DNA of 64,000 nt from Lasiosphaeria ovina (lineage: Eukaryota > Ascomycota > Sordariomycetes > Sordariales > Lasiosphaeriaceae). Numbering within the stretch: position 1 is the stretch's first letter; every line of letters starts with the position of its first letter. A program made the position numbers and the translations under genes. The stretch spans positions 2,976,001 to 3,040,000 of the forward strand of contig JAULSN010000001.1 of assembly GCA_033439765.1 (NCBI GenBank). The letters are read 5' to 3'. Below are positions 54,810 through 64,000 of this stretch, one piece after another. The notes under the pieces were generated by a model. The model searched no databases and had not been told where the DNA came from. It worked only from the letters and a program-made list of their open reading frames with translations.

Positions 54810-56759
54810 TGTATAAGGAATGGTAGGAAATTTGGCTGCGAGGTGGCAGCTGGGGACGTCTCGAGAGGCTGCTAGCAGGTTGTCACTTCAGGTATGTACG
54901 TCGTTGCAAGCATTGCGTGCACCGCACCTGGCGGCGGCGGGATCTAAGGTAAGGTGTGTAGATCGATGCAGGTGTGGATGCCAGGCACAGCGACAGCTAC
55001 CGAGTGTGGCCAGACAGCTTCGAAACCCCCCCCCAAGCCCGCCAGGTGAAGAGCCTTAGGTAAGGTGAGCCCAGAGAGACAAATCCCTGCTAGCCCAAGC
55101 CAAGCCACCACCCACCGACCGTGAAATCTATCTGTCCTGACAGTAACTTACATAAGGCAAGGAACTGAGAATGGAACGCCCGCAAACGACTCGGAAAATT
55201 TCGGCAAAGAGTCCCCCAAAAGCCACCACTGCAACGCTGTCTGTCTGTCGGGTTGTTGTTTGCTATTAACAACTGTAAACCTGCCTGAAGATAGAGGTAA
55301 GTAAGTAAGTAAGTAATTAATCAATGTTGGAAGGGAAAGAAGTCCGCTTAATAGGGATAAATCGCTCATACTAAGTAAGGCATTTCTTTAATTCGAATTC
55401 AACTAATCCTTACTGAGTAGCTGCTGTATCTTACTTAATCCTTTCTTTTAATTATCCATTTATTATCCGGCGTCAGGTTCAGGTCCAAAAATCACCTTTC
55501 AATTCTGTTCGAGCCCAACCTCGGGATTGCGGATTCTGCTAGCTCGCCATGTCATCCGTACCATGGACAAAAAAAAAAAGCTGGCCCGCCTGCAAGTTGC
55601 CAACCAAAAGTTCCCGGCGTATTCGCTTGCAGCCCTGATTGTCAAACTACATATCTACCTCATGTACAGATTACCGAGCATCGTTTCTGGCAAGGTCTAG
55701 TGTATCATGTATGCAGGCAGGCAGCATTCTTTTCTTTTGCGTCATGGCAGGATCGGGGCTTACATCGACAACATCGTCTTGGCAACTCTGGCTTTCTCAG
55801 ACGTGGCAGACAGCTGGACCCATGTCATGGCTGCGTCCTCAATCGCAGCCTACCCACGCACCACCACCCCCAGATACCTTTGCGTCTCGTCTCGGGCAGC
55901 AGTCGCGCCTTGGTGGGCAAAAGACCGCAATAGGCCATTGGGTTTTCTCTTGGGCTCACCGTCGTCGTGACTGTGTCTAGTGTCTAGTGTCTCCTAGTAG
56001 TGTCCTCCGTCTCCGTCATCTCAGCTGCAGCTGCAGCTTGGCCCCCCGTTCCTGGGGCTTAGTCCAGCATACGAGAAAACACGTCATTAATGGGGGATGC
56101 AGACTGAATCTCCGAGAGAGTGGGGGAAAGAGCCTAACGTCGGGTCAATCCAAGTCAAATCTTTGTTCTACCTAGTACTCCGTGCTTGGTGTTGCGCCAG
56201 CGCGCTGCCAAAGTCACTTCCTGCCGAGAACTGTACCCCCAATATACCTGACGCCGTCTCTCTACCCGTGATTATACATGTGTGGGTTGCCCCCCAACCC
56301 TTGTCCTGTTGGTGTCTTTTTTTGGCACTGGGCTTTGCTTCCTTTTTCTCGGACAAAAGAAAAGAATGGAGAAAGAAAAAGGGGAAAAAAGAAATAAAAA
56401 CGCACGGGACCTGAAAAAGGCACCAAACAGATACCGAAGGAGCATGCAAGACACCGTGGGTTGCCAGGAGGAAAGCGCCGAGCCGCCAGATCGGTCCCCT
56501 TAAAAACCCCTAGCAGCGCGCAATGCAAGGAATCATGCGTGCTCTCGTGCCCAAAGACTCCTAGGTACTCCGGTACCTTGCCCATTTTTCACCCATCCAG
56601 ACTGTAGCCAATGAAATGCCCAGCTCCCACATCATACCGGGCCTGGCCATGCGTGGCCCAAGGCCGGAAAAGGTCCAGAACCAAGCTCATGTCGACACGG
56701 ATATCGTACTCTGCACTGCCGTCTCTGCCGTGCTTTGGGTATCATCGCCGATCTTACCC
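54810..56759. other. Intergenic, VPS53 promoter and chitinase 3' flank
   Basis: About 1.95 kb without an acceptable gene. It contains CTAAGGTAAGG/CCTTAGGTAAGG words at about 54943-54957 and 55050-55066, a (GTAA/TAAG)n tract at 55296-55316 leading into an AT-rich stretch to about 55480, and a CTAGGTACTCCGGTACC word at about 56561-56577. Confidence 0.55.
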
Positions 56760-58156
56760 TCAGGAGCTGTGCAGCGCTCGAAAGCCCGCGGTTATCAGGC
56801 TCCTCTTGGAGTCCTTGGCGTCAGAAGGCGCGCTCCAGTAGCATAGCCCCTATCTCGTCGTACTCTTGTCAGAATCGACCGGGCAAAGCGTCATAGGACA
56901 GCAGGAAAGAAGGGAGCCAATGGAGCCCAGGTTAACTCACCCCAAGACTCTTCTGCTTGCAGAAAACAGCTTTCATTTTGACAGTGTCGGGGTTGTCATA
57001 CGTGACGAACCCGCCGTCTCCACCAACGCATTGTGCTGCAACAGCGCGTTTGTCGACTTGCTCCTTGGTCCCTCTCCTAGGGAGTGTGTTGTACTCGAAG
57101 GACCCCTCTTCTCCTCCAGTGCCACGGAATTTGTGGCCGGGGCCGGTCACGCCGAGGAAGCTCCTTCCAAAGAGTGGGATACCAAGGAGTATCTTTTTGG
57201 CCGGAACGCCAGAGGCCATTAAAAACTGCACGCCCGAAGATCCCGACGGCTCGTCCTTGCTCATTGCGTAGAGCTGGGCTTGATGGCCACTCCGGATGGT
57301 CCAGGGGCCGAAGAAGTCATAGGCCATCAGGTTGATGACGTCCAGATACTCAGCCGCTCCGCGACAATCGATGTTTTGCAAGATTGGTTTCGCCGCCGGG
57401 AGGGCGGCCGTGAGCAAATAGCGATCCTCGGGGAGGTGAATGCGGATTGCGGCCAGCAAGGCCAAGAAGTCATTGCCTTGTTGGGGCGAGCATGGGTATT
57501 CCCAAACAACTAGTTCCATCAGCGGCTGTCCACTCACATGAAGATGGATAATTCATTGGGGGTCGTGCGTGTGTGTGGGGGGCAGATCCGAAGGGTCATC
57601 TTCCATCTATTGGTCATTGAGTACTGGGCAACGGGGACTGGGCAGGGGACTGGGCAATGGGAAGAGGAAAAGGGGGGTCCCACTGTCGATGCCATCCAGG
57701 CCAGACGCCTCTACTAGGCCGCGGGCGGACCGGGCAAAGTTGTCTCGCAAGATGGTATTGGCCGCCACAATAGGGAATGTCTCGGAGGACGCGCCGCCGC
57801 CAATGGATAGAACGACTTGGAGATGAGGATATCTTTGTTTGAGATGCATCAAGGAGCCCAGGGCACCTTGGACGCCATCGCAAGGCGCCGTAGCATCGGC
57901 CCACTCGTCGCTGAGCTAGCGGGATGTTAGTCAAGGCAGGGAGAAGTCCGGACTTGAATTGACTCACAAACACTCCTCCGTCGGCCGTCACGTTGGCGAA
58001 GGCGTAGTAGACACGGTTGATACAGCCGTAGTTGAGGGCACCGGGGGTGTCTCCGTTGTAGAGCCTGTGGTTTGGCCAGTAGACGGCATTGGTGTACATG
58101 ACATTTGCAGCGCTCGCAATACGTGACTTGCGCGAAGAAGGGGAAGTGTTGGTCAT
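56760..58156 (-). CDS. GH18 chitinase-like protein with altered catalytic motif
   Basis: Four exons, 58156-57968, 57915-57684, 57509-56941 and 56849-56760, encode about 359 aa. No signal peptide is visible (MTNTSPSSRKSRIASAANVMY...), suggesting a cytosolic or non-classically secreted enzyme. GH18 landmarks: NAVYWPN near 24, VYYAFANV near 49, LSDEWADA at 64-71, VVLSIGGG (SxGG motif) near 100, then residues 137-144 DGIDIVWE where DxxDxDxE is expected. Glu144, the acid/base, is present, but the third Asp is Val142. Further on are YLLTAALPA, YLDVINLMAYDFFGPW, KILLGIPLFGRSF and the last exon's GLCYWSAPSDAK (substrate-binding Trp). The 174-nt intron 2 falls inside the motif, so the join A|TTGTTTGGGAA matters. 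Reduced or lost hydrolysis, or a lectin-like role, is inferred. Confidence 0.88.
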
Positions 58157-58455
58157 GATGGTTGTGTGGATGGATAGATAGCTTGATGGAGGCAGGTAGA
58201 CAGGCAGGGGCAACGGAGCTAGTTAGGAGAGGCCGTGAAGGTGACGATCGGAAGTTGTGGGGGTTGAGGATGCCGAGAAGGAAGACAAGAGAGATCGTGG
58301 TGTGAAGGTAGCCAGGCTCACTTAAAAGCCAGACGACAGAGTAGATGATACCTGGAGGATTCGACAAGAGGCTTGCGCCAGCTCATGTTGAGTGATGTGT
58401 TCGCTCGGTGGTCGGGCATCAAGGATGGGTGATGGAGGCAGCTCTAGACCATGCG

Positions 58456-58462
58456 CTTTATA
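58456..58462 (-). promoter_or_regulatory. Candidate TATA box of the GH18 gene
   Basis: TATAAAG on the minus strand (in ATGTATAAAGCGC) lies 300 bp upstream of the chitinase ATG. It fits a 5' leader of roughly 270 nt if functional. Confidence 0.4.
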
Positions 58463-58923
58463 CATGGTCTGATGCCGGACGGGAAGCTTGCAGAACCTTT
58501 GGGACGGTGAACCGCCAACCACCAAAGCTGGTGGAGCCAAAACGGGAAACGGGCATCAAGACCACATTGGCCGTGTCCATGGGGGGGCCCAAGACTTGGC
58601 CACAGGGCGGCTGCCGTATGACAGACATACTTTATGCCTCGATCTAGCAACACGCATGCCCGGGAAACAAGGAGGCTCTTCAAAGACTAACAAGGGTGCT
58701 GGAGTGGACAAATGAAGTGCCCCGTCATCGTCAAGAAAGCAGACCCAAAAGAGCAGAAGCTAAAGGGGGGGGAGTAGTGTGCTAAGTTCGAGCGGCTCAG
58801 GGCAAGAGGCGAGGCCGGAGACGTTGGCTTTTGGCTAGTAGACGCCTAACGTCCGCTACCTTACGGCAGTTGATGATCGAAGGCGGTAGCCTCAGATCTG
58901 ATCATAGCAACTAACGCTGCCAG

Positions 58924-58963
58924 CCATACCATGCCATGCCATGCCATACCATGCCGTCCCATG
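58924..58963. repeat. CCATG pentamer repeat
   Basis: Eight near-perfect tandem copies of CCAT(G/A) with one CCGTC variant. Confidence 0.9.
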
Positions 58964-61919
58964 CATCGTCCCGTCTTTCGTGCCTTACTCACCGTGGTCG
59001 CTTGAACACTCCGGCCCAATCGGTCTTTTGAGTTTCGTCTGTGACCTGTCTGTGCCTCGGGTGGAGAGTCTCTGTTAGACGGGAGGGCCGGCAAGGTGCG
59101 GCAAATACATGGGAACCTCGGTGCTTCATATATCAACGCTATAAATGGAGACGGGTCCCTGCAGGAGAAAAAAGTCACAGGAGATAGGCGTCAGGCCAAA
59201 GAACAATCAAGGAACCCGGGAGGAAGCGGGAAGAGCATGTTCCGAGGCCATCTTGGCGCTCTCTCGGCCCAATCTCGTCTAAGGACTGCCCGCTTCCGCC
59301 GCAACCTCACCTGCCGTGTCCCGAGGCTCAATCGCCGGACCGGGGTACGTATCGGAGAATTAAGTAAGCCCACAGGCAGGGAAGCGAGTGGCCTTCACAG
59401 GCGCAGCAATGCTGTGCCTACATGGCTTGTCCATCGCCGCATACCGGTATACGGCCCAATCGTTTGCCAGATCGAAGAACCAGGAGCCTGGTCAAGACGA
59501 TCGGAGCGGCTCCTGGGCGATATCGGGAGGCAACAGCGGGCGGGCAAGGGGTCCAGTCAAGGCGGGGCCGGCTCCATCCCAGTTGCGAGCATGGGTGGTG
59601 ACGATGCGAACTGCGGCAGGGGATTGCGGTTTGAGGCAAGCCGAGAACACAGAAGGGGCCAAGACGGCCCTGGTAAGTTTCCAATTGTTTTATCGGTCCA
59701 GGTTTTTTTTGAGTTGAAGTGGTAAAGAACAAATTTCCAGCTCTGTGTCAAATTGTTGGTGGAGAGGCAAGGCGTTCGTTCCTTCCACTTTGATAAACAT
59801 GGAGCGCCGAAATGACTTGAAGTGATGGGGCAAGAGTTAGGTTGCCAAATTCAATTGAGTGGTGACTTCCCGCGGGGAATCATGCCCTGGTGTTTCTTCA
59901 TCGAAGTCCTCAGTGGGCCGGGTTTGGGCTTTTATTCCAGAAGAAATTCGATGCCCAATTAAAATCCAATTCCTGATTAATTGTTAGCGCGGTACGGGGT
60001 TTTGGCATGTATAATCAGCCTGGGAATGGAAGCTTTTACTGTACAAGGGGATTTATTAGGAAGAGATCAGGTATGGAGGTCTTCGGGACTCTACATCAGG
60101 GGTTTGAACAGCTCCCGCCGCACTCAGAAAAAAAACAACCAAGGGCGGTCCGCAAGTAAGGCGGGTAGGTAGGAAGGCCTTTCACGTCTTCGAAGGTCCC
60201 ACGTTAACATGGCCCAGAGTTTGGATTGTAGGTATCCGTATCCATAGATTGATGGAAACAACGTACAAAACTTCAGGTAAGTACTGACGGAGTTTCGACA
60301 CCCAATGTCTTCTGATTCAGCTCCTCTGGGCGGACTTCGCAAGCTGGCAGCGAGCCGGGAGATGAAGACTCGTGGCTCGTATTCTGATGAATTGGCCCTG
60401 CACGGTTGAGCGAAGGGTGGGAATGCAGCCCGACCATCCGAAGCACAAACACCAGAGTCGAAGAAGATGCGGAAGAGTTATGTAACTCCCATGATGAGGA
60501 CTACCGAGGAGGAGAGGTGCCAGTCTTGTTCTGGCGCGACAAGGGTGTTTTCCTTGGCCTGCAAGTCATCGATTGATCCTAGGCGACGCGGCACAAGGAT
60601 GTCAAAGAGTGAGGCGAAAGTGTGGGGGACAACTTCTTTTTCACCCACGCAAAGCCACGTCTTGGGTCGGGTCGAGGGGCAAGCCGCTGGCAATGGAAGC
60701 CGCTGCCTGCGGCCTTGTTGGATACCAGCGTTCAGGTACCGCATGCTGTACTTCCACTCGCCCACTCGCCCACGACTCCCATCGCTCCCACTCGCGCGCT
60801 ACCCCGGCCACTAACCCGCAGTGACGGGCACGCACGCAGCCTGCTAATTTGGGATGCAAAACTTATAAGGCAGCGATGCGCTTGGGGCGCCACCGAAACC
60901 TTAACTTCAGGTCTCGATTCAATCCAGAGCGCTGGGCGGCGCACCACCTGGCCTCTCCGGCCACCAATCGGGCACGCAGCATCCGGCCCCGAGCGTGAGC
61001 AAATTGAAGCGTGGATCGGGTTCACCCTCCATTACATTCGATACGACAGCATATGGAAGCAAAACTGGCCAGGACCTCAACTCACAGGGTCGCGGCAACA
61101 CGTGGCCATCAGAAAGCTCCAAGTCTCTTTCCCTTCCCTCCCCCCTTCCCTCCCCCCTTCCCATCCCTTCCCGCCCCTCCCATGGGCTACGAGCGGGCTG
61201 GTTGTAACTCTGAACACTCTAGAAGCATGGTTAGAGGAGGCAGGTAGTACTGGACTCCTGTGCTTCCTGCTATTCTAAGACTCCTCAGGCAAGATAATCA
61301 CAACACAGTCAATGTTGGCTCGGAGTCTGGGCCGGCTGTGTTGGTGTAATTCAGAAGCGAGCCTCTGTTCGTCCACCCGCGCCAACCCAATTCGGCTTGA
61401 ATCCTTTTCAATGAAGGTCCCCGTCCCCGGTTTTGACCGAGGCGATGACGGCTCAGCTCCGCCTCCGTCATATCTCACACGCAGGTCAAATGGGTTGCAA
61501 TGTCCCGAGTTGAGAGGATGAAATAATGATTCCGCCTTGCCGGCAGCAAGAACTCTCGCAGAAACTAGCCAACGGCACAGGTGAGTTGACGAACCCACAG
61601 AGTACCTTGGCAGAGAGTCTAGACGGCCAGCTGCCATGTCCTGGTGTATTTGTTCGCGGAAGTCGTCTTCACTTCTGTCGAGGCGCAAAAGAATGGAAGG
61701 AACCAGGGCGAGATGCGGCGGGGGTAGTTACCTGATACATGGATACCTTAGCTCCGTCAAAGTCCAATGATTGGCCATGTCCCTAAAGCTATGATAGCCC
61801 CGGGGAAACATCGAGATATTCGCGCCTCGGGAAGGGATTAGTAGAGCCCCGCTCCTTGAGGTCAGGATAGTCTCAAAAATCACCCTCAATCTAACAACCT
61901 AGAAGCTTTATAATGATAT

Positions 61920-62157
61920 ATCCCTGAATGTTTATTACCGTGGTACTTGGGAAGTAAAAGAAGATAACAAACAAACCAGCTAGTAAATGTCTTGAATAGA
62001 CATTTGTAGAGAATGGACAAGCCTCTAGGATTCTAAAATAGGGATTTAAAAAGTTATTACCTCCCTTAGCGGAAAACCTTTACGACGAGTCGTAAAATAC
62101 CGAGGCCCTTTAGATTTTGGAAACTCCCTCGCTACTTAGTAATAAACATTCAGGGAT
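61920..62157. mobile_element. MITE-like inverted-repeat element (about 238 bp)
   Basis: The outer 19 bp are perfect inverted repeats: ATCCCTGAATGTTTATTAC at 61920-61938 and its reverse complement at 62139-62157. Degenerate similarity continues inward (GTACTTGGGAAG against the complement of the right inner flank). Inside are two more hairpins: AAATGTCT-TGAAT-AGACATTT (61985-62005) and TTTACGAC-GA-GTCGTAAA (62079-62096). Hand-counted GC is about 38%, well below the surrounding coding DNA. It has no coding capacity. These are the marks of a non-autonomous DNA transposon or foldback element. No clear target-site duplication is visible, so it may be old or the boundaries may be slightly off. Confidence 0.6.
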
Positions 62158-62998
62158 TCCATTGTTGAAAATGGAATGGCCACTCAGTCCAGTCCAGAAC
62201 GTCGATCCACGTCCCGCCTCTTCTCCATGGACCCGAGCTGCTGTCGCTGGAGGCGTGTGCATGCAGGGGCGTGAATAAGCAGCGAGTGGTGCGTCCGTCT
62301 TTACACCTAGCAAAAGTCGATAGGCTACCTAGCAGTCGGTAATCCTCTTGTATACGGCTGACAGACCTTTGTTTTCCCCCTCCAGCTAGAACGGGAGGCT
62401 TGCAGTCAAACAAGCGCACGCAAAATCCAGCGGAGGTTTGTACGGAGAAGGCAACCTAGCGATGAAGCCACTGAGGCGATGAGCTAAACAAACTTGTAAG
62501 CCACCGAACCTGGAAGCACCCACTTGGTGGGGCTGATAACTAAACCGACCCCTCGCCGCCTCGCTAGTGATACGGTGGCCTGGTGCATTGGCAGCCTACG
62601 TATGAGCCATCCAGGATCAGGAACCTTCCATCTTCCCGCCATCGCTCCAGCAACTCGGAGAAGCAGCAGCATCGAGCGCCGAACCTAGCATTCAGGCCTA
62701 CGATTCGCAACTTGCGAATTCTCATTCCTACCACCCCAGAGACCCTTTACCTACCCTATCTTGATTTTAGTCTTCTGGGACCGCCTTTCACGCCGCAGGA
62801 AGGCAGCAGACGTTAAACCCAACCAACTTCAAGTCTCCCCGCCCCCGCCCCCGCCCCAAGTCTCGCCCTTTCCTTCTCACACCAGGGCACATTTCGCCGA
62901 TCGATCACCAATCACATCCAACGCGATAGTCCGAGACGACCTTCCATTGGCATTGTCATAGCCCGTCGCAATATCGAGTCTACTCCAGCGGGGCGACC
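62158..62998. other. DSK2 upstream region
   Basis: No gene is seen. From about 62690 the plus strand is C/T-rich with CCCCGCCCCCGCCCC at 62840-62855, consistent with the promoter and leader of DSK2. Confidence 0.6.
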
Positions 62999-64000
62999 AT
63001 GGCCGATAACTCTGAGCCGGCCGCCGAGGCCCAGCTTACCTTCAAGGTGAAGAGCTCGAGCGACAAGACGCACACCATCACCATGGCGGACACGACCACC
63101 GTGCTGGACCTGAAGACGAAGCTTGCTGGGTCCGACTTCGAGGATGTCCCCGTCGAGAGACAGCGTCTGATCTACTCTGGGCGTGTCATGAAGAATGACG
63201 ATGCGCTCAGTGTCTATAAAATCAAGAACCACAACACTATCCACATGGTCAAGAGCGCCGCCAGCAATCCCACCCCGCCAAACACAGGCTCCTCGTCGGC
63301 CCCCACCCCGCAGACCGTTCCCACCATGGCAGCCGGCGCCTCGGCTAACAACCTTCTCGCCGGGCTCACGGGCGCTCGATATGCCGGCCATGCCAGCCTA
63401 CCTAGTCGGGACCTGTTTGGCGCAGACGGGGGGGTGAGTTTACACCTGCACACACACACGCACGCACATAGAGAGACACGCATGCATATTACGGGCAGAA
63501 TCCGCTAACTGGAACCTCCGGCAGATGGGCGCACCCCCGAGCGAGGATCAGATGGCCGACATGCTGGCAAATCCCGCCGTCGCCCAGACCATGAACGAGG
63601 CGTTGAACAACCCTGCATTTGTCGACCACATGATACAATCGAACCCTATGCTGGCTAATATGCCCAACGCTCGCGAGATGCTCCAGTCGCCCTATTTCCG
63701 AAGCATGATGACAAACCCAGACGCTATTCGCATGGCGGCAAGAATGCGGAGGATGATGTCCGGCGGAGAGACTTCGGCCTTCCCGGCCCCGGGCGTGACG
63801 GACACAACCCCCGATGCGGAAGGCACGGCCGCGAGCGGAGGCGATAACAATATCCCTGCCATGCCCCAGATGCCCTTCCTATTCCCTGGCATGTTTGGCG
63901 CCCCCGGTGCCCCCGGTGCCCCCGGTGCCCCTGGCCCCGCCAGCAGCGGCGCATCTGGACCCGGAAATCCCTTCGCTAACCTGTTCCCACCTAACCTGTG
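62999..64000 (+). CDS. DSK2: Ubiquilin/Dsk2 ubiquitin-receptor protein (3' end outside window)
   Basis: Two exons are visible, 62999-63433 and 63525-64000, continuing beyond the window; 303 residues are seen. The 91-nt intron is GTGAGT...GGCAG with a GCTAACT branch. The N-terminal ubiquitin-like domain (LTFKVKSSSDKTHTITMADTTTVLDLKTKLAG...VERQRLIYSGRVMKNDDALSVYKIKNHNTIHMVKS, about residues 13-87) binds the proteasome. A Ser/Pro/Ala linker is followed by an STI1-type region (MADMLANPAVAQTMNEALNNPAFVDHMIQSNPMLANMPNAREMLQSPYFRSMM). Four GAP repeats in tandem come next, near residue 280. The C-terminal UBA domain expected of the family would lie past 64000. Dsk2 shuttles polyubiquitinated clients to the proteasome. 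Confidence 0.95.

Larger units (their letters stand above)
58157..61919. other. Gene-poor spacer upstream of the GH18 gene
   Basis: About 3.8 kb in which no gene is recognised on either strand; open frames are below 220 codons and of mixed composition. It includes the chitinase promoter, a CCATG pentamer repeat at 58924-58963 and a CCCTTCCCTCC pyrimidine tract at about 61128-61182. GC content falls towards 61.9 kb. Confidence 0.55.

Noticed and set aside
57510..57683. Possibility that the 174-nt chitinase intron is coding
   Set aside because: It has in-frame disruption and pyrimidine-rich sequence, and removing it restores a continuous GH18 barrel; the Val in the motif remains in either case because it lies in exon 3.
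59096..59725. 209-codon plus-strand frame upstream of the chitinase
   Set aside because: Arg/Ser/Gly-rich without motifs, no sensible start context; the frame is open only by composition.

Overview
This is nuclear DNA from a filamentous ascomycete. It is most likely a Sordariomycete, plausibly in or near the Sordariales. The evidence is short spliceosomal introns of about 50-185 nt with CTAAC/CTGAC-type branch sites, GC-rich coding regions, a lone dispersed 5S rRNA gene with the upstream TATA spacing known from Neurospora, a CYT-18-type mitochondrial tyrosyl-tRNA synthetase, and protein families typical of Pezizomycotina (fused betaine lipid synthase BTA1, class II DAHP synthase, Zn2Cys6 regulator). 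I recognise 19 protein-coding genes and one RNA gene. All exon joins were worked out by hand from reading frame and splice signals.

Layout. 0-10 kb: 5S rRNA (-), importin KAP120 (+), glucose-6-phosphate 1-epimerase (+), class II DAHP synthase (-). 10-25 kb: HYPK-like NatA/ribosome-associated protein (+), a large BRCT-domain protein (-), MDM12 (+), VPS28 (-), NOC2 (+), a DUF726 membrane lipase-like protein (-). 25-37 kb: a PA-TM-RING ubiquitin ligase (+, 5' end unresolved), NGG1/ADA3 (-), BTA1 (+). 37-50 kb: a gene-poor 4.2 kb, a Zn2Cys6 transcription factor (+), SDH4 (-), CYT-18 (+). 50-64 kb: NPR2 (-), VPS53 (-), a GH18 chitinase (-), a 4.8 kb gene-free stretch holding a small inverted-repeat element, and DSK2/ubiquilin (+, cut by the window end). 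From the DAHP synthase to BTA1, ten consecutive genes alternate strand.

Most genes are conserved housekeeping functions: nuclear import, SAGA, ribosome assembly, ER-mitochondria contacts, ESCRT/GARP trafficking, TORC1 control, respiration, mitochondrial translation and proteasome delivery. They do not form a metabolic cluster. The nearest thing to functional pairing is SDH4 and CYT-18, two nuclear genes for mitochondrial proteins that share one divergent promoter region.

I did not find a wholly new system. The most unusual items are the GH18 chitinase whose DxxDxDxE motif reads DGIDIVWE (the third Asp is Val), a ~238 bp AT-rich element with perfect 19-bp terminal inverted repeats and nested palindromes, an 18-nt microexon in SDH4, a perfect Gcn4/CPC1 site in front of DAHP synthase, and a frame-preserving, stop-free intron in the epimerase gene.
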